NCBI RefSeq assembly: GCF_026212465.1
Contig: NC_080047.1
Span: 40,050,422 to 40,114,421 of the forward strand
Length of the DNA stretch: 64,000 nt
Direction of reading: 5' to 3'
Source of the DNA: Amaranthus tricolor
Taxonomy: Eukaryota > Streptophyta > Magnoliopsida > Caryophyllales > Amaranthaceae
Below the pieces are notes generated by a model. It was given only the letters and a program-made list of their open reading frames with translations. It was not told the DNA's origin and did not search any database. Both the position numbers and the translations under genes were made by a program. This document shows positions 54,083 through 64,000 of the stretch, one piece after another; positions within the stretch are counted from its first letter, which is position 1; every line of letters begins with the position of its first letter.

Positions 54083-55163
54083 ACAGAGAAAATTGTGAAA
54101 AACTACCTAGAATAAATCATTTTTGTGAAAAATAACTAATATAAATATTTTTTTTTGTCAAAAACTACCTAAAAAATTTAATATTTTTGTCAAAGAGTAC
54201 TTAATAATAACACCGTCCAAAATTCCGTTAGTCTTTCAAATTTAACAAAAGAAAAATATAAGTGTGTTGGGATGAGTTATCCCACATCGATGAATTGAAA
54301 ATGGTGTGCACGCTTTATAAGCTATTAGAGACCTTCTTCCCATTGCCATATGGTTTTGGGATGGTATATATCTCCTTAGCTTAGGAAGTGTGTGCACTTG
54401 TGTCCCCCGTTAATATGCTGGCATTCACAATAGGTCCAACCTAATTTAACATGGTATCAGAGCCGATGGTTCGATCAATAATTTAAAAAAAAAAATGGTA
54501 GGTTCGAAAAGAATGGCGTTCCTACCTAATTGATTACTCCCACATGCGAACTTGACGGGGGTTCGCATGTGAGGGGGGTGTTGGGATGAGTTATCCCACA
54601 TCGATGAATTGAAAATGGTGTGCACGCTTTATAAGCTATTAGAGACCTTCTTCCCATTGCCATATGGTTTTGGGATGGTATATATCTCCTTGGCTTATGA
54701 AGCGTGTGCACTTGTGTCCCCCGTTAATATGCTGGTATTCACAATAGGTTCAGCCTAATTTAACAACGTAAAATCATAAATTGGAATACATCACCTGTCA
54801 ATGCCATCTTTCTTCCCAAAAGTTATTTTTCCCCAAAATAAAAAACTCTGAGCTATGAAATTAGGAGAAATTTAAAACCTTCAACACACCATTTTCGAAA
54901 CTAGGATTCAATTGTATTGAATGAAGAACCTGTTGCTTCAAATCCTTTAATGGGTGACTTTTAATCTTAATTGCTTGATTTGCACATGACAGAAAAAAAA
55001 AATGGAATTTTGAACGATTTTGTTATTAGGTACTCTTTGACAAACAAATTAAATTTTCTAGGTAGTTTTTTTTAAAAAAATATATATATATTAGGTATTT
55101 TTTTTTATATATATTTTTTTTACAAATGTGAGTTTTTTCTAGGTAGTTTCTAACAATTTTCCC
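54083..55163. mobile_element. Inverted-repeat transposon interrupted by a TRIM
   Basis: Left arm from 54083 (GAAAATTGTGAAAAACTACC, then TTTTTGTCAAAGAGTACTTA) is matched inverted at 55163-55017 (GTTATTAGGTACTCTTTGAC, then TTTTTCTAGGTAGTTTCTAA and CAATTTTCCC). Arms are about 145-155 bp. The TRIM at 54265-54765 lies inside; without it the element is about 580 bp. Confidence 0.75.
54265..54765 (+). mobile_element. TRIM retrotransposon, 501 bp, two 187-bp LTRs
   Basis: LTRs 54265-54451 and 54579-54765 are both exactly 187 bp, begin TGTTGGGATGAGTTATCCCA and end TAATTTAACA; about six differences are visible. Directly after the first LTR, TGGTATCAGAGC at 54452 is the classical initiator-tRNA-Met primer-binding site; GAGGGGGG just before the second LTR is the polypurine tract. 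The 127-bp interior has no coding capacity, which defines a terminal-repeat retrotransposon in miniature. Flanks AAGTG / ACGTA are not a clean duplication. Confidence 0.93.
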
Positions 55164-55311
55164 TTTTATATATTGTGGCTATATAAGAAAAAAAATATAA
55201 TCATTGTATTTGAATTGTTTATTCACATACTTGTATAATATTAACTTTTTTTATAATCTTTAGTTATGCTAAGGAAATACATAAATGATCAAAATAAAGT
55301 ATTAGTGTAAC

Positions 55312-56776
55312 ACCCAAATTTCCTCCGTTTCCTTGCGGTTTTGGTTTATAAGAGGAAGATAGACTTACTAGTCTTACTTCAAAATTGTATAGGTTCCTAG
55401 TTTATAAGAGGAAGGTAAAACTTTAATTGGGTGATTATTATGACTTTTTGTCGTGCAGTGACGCTTACAGCTTACAGGTACGTACATGCAGTTACTAACC
55501 TTTATATGCAATTTCTTAAGATAATATTGTTTATTTGTGATAATATGCATTGTATTGAAACTATGAGGTACTAGTGAGTACACTTTATATGAAGAGCTAT
55601 CGATTATGAAATCATTGCGCTTAGAATAGTTTATAGAATGAGAGTATTAGTGGAAACCGGGGACCATCCCCGTATTTATTTAAGAATTGGATTATGTCTT
55701 ACTTGGAGTTAGAATGACTCCTTTATAGGTGAATTTCGTATTTTATTTGAGTTGCTTAGTAGGTCTACGATCCCAGGACACTCATTAATAGTAGAAAACA
55801 AGAGTTATTCCCATTTGATAAAACATTAAATTATGACTCAACTGGATTATATCCGATTGATTTAATAGTCCCCTAGGTGAGATCTGACGGGATCACCGTA
55901 TGGGGGTATGAGCATACTTTTGTCATTGGGCGCCGGGTGGCCATACCGCCCCTTGACCAAGGTGTTACCATGCGGGCTTTGCAAACCCCAATATGGTGGC
56001 CTCTTCACTGGATTGGTACCCCAGTGTGTTATATTTTTCCCGAAGGTAGGATCCGAGAGGGTCAGTTGGAGGGGGTATGAGCTCATACTTTGCCATGGGC
56101 GCCGGATGGGCAACAACGCCCTTGGCCTTGTCACTATGCCATAAAGTAAAGAAAAGATTCCCTACTCTTGAATTCTTCGAGGGATTTGAAGTTCTGAAAA
56201 GGAAGTTGTGGAGTAAATAGGAAGTTTTTAGATACATGAGAAGAATCTTTATTGTCGTGCAAAGTTATTATTCCACTCACTTGTTCTGTGGTTCTTATCA
56301 CTATAAATTCGTTGATTACTGACATGTACTGTTTATTTGCGTTGTTGATGGCTTGTCTTTGATGGCCCTGCTATGACACGTTGGTCTATGATCTTACGTT
56401 GAGCAGCGGGGATATCATAGACATTACGGGTGATAGAGCTTCTTTGCATTGCATACCGGGGGGGAGGGGTGGGGAAATGAGTGAGAATCTTGAAGTGTAC
56501 AAAAATTTTATTGTTATTGATTCTACATGTAGTTTCTTTTTCAATTAAGTTGTTTATGTTTGAGTTTGGGGTGCCTGTCTCCCTTTATATAAGTTATTTC
56601 CGTTGCGTTGGTTTTTTTGTGGTTTGTATGATATATATCGTTGATTGTTCTTTTTCTTTCTCAAACGTTTTAAATAGAAATCACTGGCTCTGATACCATC
56701 TGTAACACCTGAATTTCCTTCGTTTCCTTGCAGTTTTGGTTTCGTGTAGAGTGTTGGAAATTCAGAGGTGTTACAA
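55312..56776 (-). mobile_element. LTR-like non-autonomous element with GC-rich core, ~1.46 kb
   Basis: Both ends carry TGTAACACC-(C/T)-AATTTCCT and TTTCCTTGC-GTTTTGGTTT. The right-hand block (56701-56776) starts TGTAACACC and ends GGTGTTACA, with TG...CA borders. Just left of it CTCTGATACCA (56688-56698) is a minus-strand TGGTATCAGAG primer-binding site, giving minus orientation. The core at 55870-56140 is clearly more GC-rich than its surroundings and has two diverged copies of a GGGGGTATGAGC...GGGCGCCGG block. No protein is convincing. Confidence 0.6.
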
Positions 56777-56878
56777 TTAGACTGTGTAAAAAGTCACAAG
56801 TATAATGGAACGAAGAAAGTATAAAGTAAGGGTAAAGTAGGAGTGAATAAGATAATTTACAAGTTACTTTATGACATA

Positions 56879-57122
56879 CTCCCTCTGATTTTATTTGTTC
56901 TTTTCATTCACTTTTTTCATAGATCCCAATGTGAATTTATAAACTAAATAATTCTAATTGTGAGTTTTTAAAAAATTATAGAAGATTAATATTTGCGAAG
57001 CATATATTGAAACAAATCTATCCAGATCCCATAAGAATATGTTTTTCATATTGATTGATAAGATTTTATAGGCAAAGTTTGACACTAAAATTTGTAAATT
57101 CTAATATGAAATTGAAGGGAGT
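56879..57122. mobile_element. Stowaway-like MITE, family D, inverted
   Basis: TA-CTCCCTCTGATTTTATTTG at the left and TTGAAGGGAG at the right; interior ATAAGAATATGTTTTTCATATTG is the inverse of the family D word at 20390. Confidence 0.6.
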
Positions 57123-57365
57123 CAGTGTCGTTTCCGACAATTTTTGGGCTCTAGGCAAAAAATAAAAAAGAGCCCTTATATAAGTAAAGTTTCGATTATT
57201 TTTTTCCAACTATGTAGACCAATAGTCATGCGTTTAACCGAGAAACCTAATGCTACAAGTTCGATCCATGTTGAAAGTTATGCAAATATTGAATTTGGGC
57301 CCCTTCATGAGTTGGGCCCTAGGCGCTTGCACCTCAAAATTACCTTCAGGAACGACCTTGATGGG
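57123..57365. repeat. Foldback repeat ('GGGCTCTAGGC' type)
   Basis: GTGTCGTTTCCGACAATTTT and GGGCTCTAGGC at the left are mirrored by GGGCCCTAGGCGC and TACCTTCAGGAACGACC at the right. Resembles common hAT-like decayed repeats of eudicots. Confidence 0.5.
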
Positions 57366-57650
57366 AGTATATTGTAATGTACTTCCTTTGTTCCATTATA
57401 GTATTATACTTGTTACATTTCACTTTTAACGTAATCTAATATGTAATTTTGATAATTTATATCTTAAACTATGATTAATAAAAAATTTGTTAATATAAAA
57501 ATATGCGTTTAGACGATTTAAATAAAATTTTATTTGACTATATTTTTTTTTACACATTAGTCGCAAGTTATAAAATAAATTTAAAAAATAAATGATACCA
57601 ATAAAATATAGCAATATTTCAGAAAACTTCGCCAAAATCCCCCAATTCCC

Positions 57651-57659
57651 AAACCCTAA
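57651..57659 (+). promoter_or_regulatory. Telo-box in the DDX41-like leader/promoter
   Basis: AAACCCTAA about 95 bases before the inferred 5' UTR donor. Such boxes are frequent in plant genes for RNA and translation machinery. Confidence 0.5.
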
Positions 57660-57747
57660 TCCCGTTGAATTGATCAATCAACCTTTTGCCGCCGCTATTA
57701 CCGCCGCATCTTGTCACGCAGTCGCCGAGTCTTTCATTCGGTTAGAG

Positions 57748-57952
57748 GTGAGATTTTGATTTTGATTTTTCGCCAAACTTTTACTGATTGAAAGGGGCAG
57801 AATGAAATAACAACGAAAACTTTAGCATTTCTTTAAAACCTTTGGGATTTTAGTTGATTTCGAAATCGCTGGTAATAATTAGCTGGATCTTTTTGCTCAC
57901 TTAGGATTTTTTTCATGTGGTGGAAAATTCTTATAATTTATTGTTGTCACAG
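57748..57952 (+). other. Probable 5' UTR intron of the DDX41-like gene
   Basis: Donor GTGAGATTTT after GGTTAGAG at 57747 and acceptor TTGTTGTCACAG ending at 57952, six bases before the ATG. Inferred from splice sites alone. Confidence 0.55.
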
Positions 57953-57958
57953 AAAACT

Positions 57959-61465
<3,507 letters not shown>

Positions 61466-62450
61466 TGGCCTTCTCTGGTGTATTAGTTGTGTATTAGTTT
61501 TATAGATCTGTTGCATGTATTGGACAAAATCCGTTTCCCGAGTGTTTTGAGAAATACAGACACGGTTGTATAGGAGACCAGCCATCTATTTCTTCACGTC
61601 TAATCGCTTGCCTAAGGTTGTATATTTGATTAATGTAGCTTAGATTCCTTGAAAATTTAGTCTCAACCATGTCTAAATGAAGGCAGGTTGCATATCAGTC
61701 GCATTGAGTTATCTGATATGATCTTGAATGTCACTTGAAAGTTTGTTTGGTTTAACACGATTCGGTTTAACACCGCTCTCACTATACACTGTGAAACAGT
61801 GATTGTGTCTTCATGTATCATTAAAACACACTTTTACCTAAAGGTGAAAGTTATTTGGATTAAAATTGAAAACCAAAACAAATCTAATCAAACGAGAATT
61901 TTGATTTGATTTTTCTTCGGTGCAATTTGGATTGACATTTTGAAAACCAAAAGAGATTTGGTGGTTTTCATAAAAGTATATGTTGTGAGTACGAGGTGAG
62001 CGTACATAGAATTGGTGGTGGATATAGGGCGAATAAAACCTTAAATCCACCATCTACCTAATATCTATGATGGATATAACTTTTCATTTTCAAAATCATA
62101 CCCGTACTCTTGCAACATAGCTATTTTAGGTAATGTCCCTAATACTTTGATTTTTATCAACGTATTTTTTTTTTATAACTTTATGATCACAATTTAACTA
62201 TTCTTATTATTTTTTCAATTCTTATACAATTATTAAATGCTGCGTTATCAAGAAGACAAACAGAGTAACAATTATATAGAAAAAGTGGATCAAACTCAAT
62301 TAGACCCGCCCTAAAGAACGATTTATGGCTTTTTTTCAAGTCTTGTGTACGAAAGATGAAAATGATGATTAAGTTGGTAACAAAATCAGGATAATATCGT
62401 CTAAAATTCCAAACCGTCTTTGTTAGTTTGTTCATAAGTTATGTAGACTA
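61466..62450. other. 3' UTR of the DDX41-like gene and spacer
   Basis: The first ~200 bases are the probable 3' UTR. The rest is AT-rich with no gene or clear repeat. Confidence 0.5.
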
Positions 62451-62454
62451 ATAC

Positions 62455-63074
62455 TCCCTCTAATTTTTCCTAATATATAATTTTTACTTTTTTTACACTT
62501 GTTAATATTTCAACCCTTAATATCTCCAACTAGTATGGAAACCCGTACAACGCACGGAATTTAATATAGAAACATATATAAATAAAATTTTTAAAGAATA
62601 TTGCAAGGCTCTAAAAAGTTATCATTTGCTATTTTTTAGCTCTTTTTACTAATATTCATGATTAAGATGATAATTTAAATCAATATATTTTTCATAAATA
62701 ATTTCTTACTTACGTATAAAATAATTTTTTAAAACAATTAATGTAAAAATATATTTTATGTACTTAATTTAACTTTAAATCAATTTAGGAAAATAAATTA
62801 TTGCCATGCACACAATCAATTATAGTACTATTAATTAAATTAATATTTCTATATTTGGTAAAATTCTAAGAAATCGCCATGTGTTATTTTTCAGTTCTTT
62901 TATTAATATTTATGTTATGATAATATGATATAATATGATTGTGTATAATTAAAAATTATGAAAAATTGATATTATTAATCCTTGCTTTATTGAAACGAAT
63001 GAAATAAGATCTCACTTATATATATTTTAACTTATAGATTAAGAATAAAATAGTAATAAATTAATTGTAAGGAG
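62455..63074. mobile_element. Stowaway-like MITE split by a Helitron
   Basis: Left end CTCCCTCTAATTTTTCCTAA after TA (62453-62454); right end GTAAGGAG before TA (63075-63076). The right half (ATTAAGAATAAAATAGTAAT, 63040 region) matches the corresponding part of the Stowaway at 42742. Excluding the Helitron it is about 180 bp. Confidence 0.7.
62530..62969 (-). mobile_element. Short non-autonomous Helitron-like element, 440 bp
   Basis: On the minus strand the 3' terminus (62565-62530) has a hairpin CCGTGC-GTT-GTACGG (6-bp stem with one G-T pair), then GTTTCCATA and CTAG, followed by host T. The inferred 5' terminus is TCAATTTTT at 62969 preceded by host A. A-T insertion, 3' hairpin and CTAG are Helitron hallmarks; the 5' end is placed from the MITE comparison. 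Confidence 0.7.
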
Positions 63075-63561
63075 TATATACCAATATATAAAACAAAATA
63101 AAAAAATGATAGGTGTTATGTTTAATTTTTCTCCTTCTTAATCAAAAGTTAGATTTAAAAAATATTTTTTCCTTAAATAAGACGAAATAAACAAACAATT
63201 ACAAGAACAATAATATTTGATTGTCCCAAAGTCTATAAATGGTTCTCACCCAGAGTCAGATTTTAAGGGTCAGATGTATGCAATTTTATCCTTATTATAC
63301 ACTTATTAGTAATAAAAAAAAATTGTTTTCAACTGATCAATTGCAACATCACATGAATTAGAAATAGGCGTAATTTAATAAGTAATTTTAATAAGGTGTT
63401 TCCCACGTTATTTAAGCTTGTTGAGAATTTCCGCCGGATACTAAGAAGTGCCTTAATGGAAAGCTTATTCTATTGAGTGGCGTGGGCGAGAATAATGTGG
63501 CGCGGCATAAATTGTGTATTTGTGCAACTCAAAAACTGTATTATTATCTGGTTAAGTCATT

Positions 63562-63569
63562 TATATAAA
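63562..63569 (+). promoter_or_regulatory. Probable TATA box of the lipid-transfer-protein gene
   Basis: TATATAAA about 60 bases before the ATG at 63626. Confidence 0.5.
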
Positions 63570-63625
63570 TATATGTAATATAATTAAGAATCCGACCCAA
63601 AATTGCATCAGAAAATCAAATAATA

Positions 63626-63953
63626 ATGAAGTTGATGACGATCGTGTTGGTGTTACTAACAGTGATGCTATTGCTAGCATGTGTGAGTTCCGATTTCAGC
63701 AAAGACAAAGATGAATGCCAAGAACAACTTATCACAATGTCCTCTTGCCTCAACTATGTAACGGGAGAGGTGAAATCGCCCTCGCCACAATGTTGCACTA
63801 TCTTGTATACAAAGCTAAATGCGACTAAAAAGTGTCTTTGTATTTTGGTTATGGATCGGAATCAACCTAGCCTTGGCCTTAAGCTTAATGCTACTCTCGC
63901 TCTAAGCCTCCCTTCCTTATGTCTTGCTCCTAACAATCCAATGGATTGTGTAG
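63626..63953 (+). CDS. YLS3-like GPI-anchored lipid-transfer protein, exon 1 (3' end outside window)
   Basis: ATG at 63626; the exon most likely ends at a GTATGT donor after GATTGTGTAG (63953). A signal peptide covers residues 1-22 (hydrophobic MTIVLVLLTVMLLLACVSS). The complete eight-cysteine lipid-transfer motif is present: Cys31, 41, 56-57, 70, 72, 99, 108, spaced C-x9-C-x14-CC-x12-C-x-C-x26-C-x8-C. KKCLCIL, DRNQPSLGL and LPSLC are typical of the YLS3/LTPG group, which are secreted, usually GPI-anchored, and linked to cuticle lipid delivery. The expected C-terminal Ser/Pro region and anchor signal would be in later exons. Confidence 0.88.
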
Positions 63954-64000
63954 GTATGTACCTTCTTATCTCTTCACAATCATAATTCTTATAGAAAAAT

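Noticed and set aside
54452..54463. tRNA-like TGGTATCAGAGC words, also minus-strand near 56688 and 51591
   Set aside because: They are retrotransposon primer-binding sites; no cloverleaf surrounds them.
55862..56237. Overlapping 67-90-codon frames on both strands in the GC-rich block
   Set aside because: Long frames on both strands follow from high GC and few stops; none has a recognisable domain or splice context.

Overview
This is nuclear DNA of a flowering plant, almost certainly a eudicot. The genes are split by GT-AG introns, the spacers are very AT-rich, and every recognisable protein has a clear angiosperm family. The density of small transposons, and a mariner element of the DD39D type resembling the Vulmar elements known from beet, would fit Caryophyllales/Amaranthaceae. 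That placement is inference only.

Nine protein-coding genes are supported. In order: (1) the 3' part of a CPSF-A/DDB1/SF3B3-superfamily gene (+, 1-13249, entering from the left); (2) a D14/KAI2-like alpha/beta hydrolase (+, 24500-25904); (3) a long-chain-base-1-phosphate/lipid phosphate phosphatase of eight coding exons (+, 29047-34926); (4) a DDX3-type DEAD-box RNA helicase of six coding exons (+, 37164-43952); (5) a single-exon PORR-domain organelle splicing factor like WTF9 (-, 47552-48859); (6) a LIFEGUARD/Bax-inhibitor-1-like membrane protein (-, 50405-52709); (7) a DDX41/ABSTRAKT/RH35-type DEAD-box helicase (+, 57959-61465); (8) the first exon of a YLS3-like GPI-anchored lipid-transfer protein (+, 63626-63953, leaving on the right); and (9) a small acidic open frame inside a mariner transposon (-, 18843-19178), whose status as a gene is uncertain. 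Reading frames stay in register across every splice junction proposed for genes 1-4, 6 and 7. Four of the genes concern RNA (3'-end processing/splicing family, two helicases, organelle intron splicing), but this looks like ordinary gene neighbourhood and not a pathway cluster.

Most of the rest is transposon-derived. The 13.2-24.4 kb gap holds a complete 3.4-kb mariner-like element with TA target duplication and a broken transposase. The introns of gene 1 hold two RTE-type LINE remnants in opposite orientation, a roughly 515-bp TA-rich microsatellite and two copies of one MITE family. The 52.8-57.4 kb stretch is a transposon pile-up. It has a long-inverted-repeat element enclosing an exon-like, plastid-targeting-like open frame; another inverted-repeat element interrupted by a 501-bp TRIM retrotransposon with two 187-bp LTRs; an LTR-like element with an unusually GC-rich core; and two MITEs. 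A solo LTR of the same TRIM family lies behind gene 3. Near the right end a 440-bp Helitron-like element sits inside a Stowaway-like MITE.

I found no CRISPR array, rRNA, convincing tRNA gene, or evidence of an undescribed multi-gene system. The most interesting items are the exon-like frame in the long-inverted-repeat element next to the LIFEGUARD promoter, the antisense acidic reading frame inside the mariner element, the nested insertions, and the GC-rich LTR-like element.
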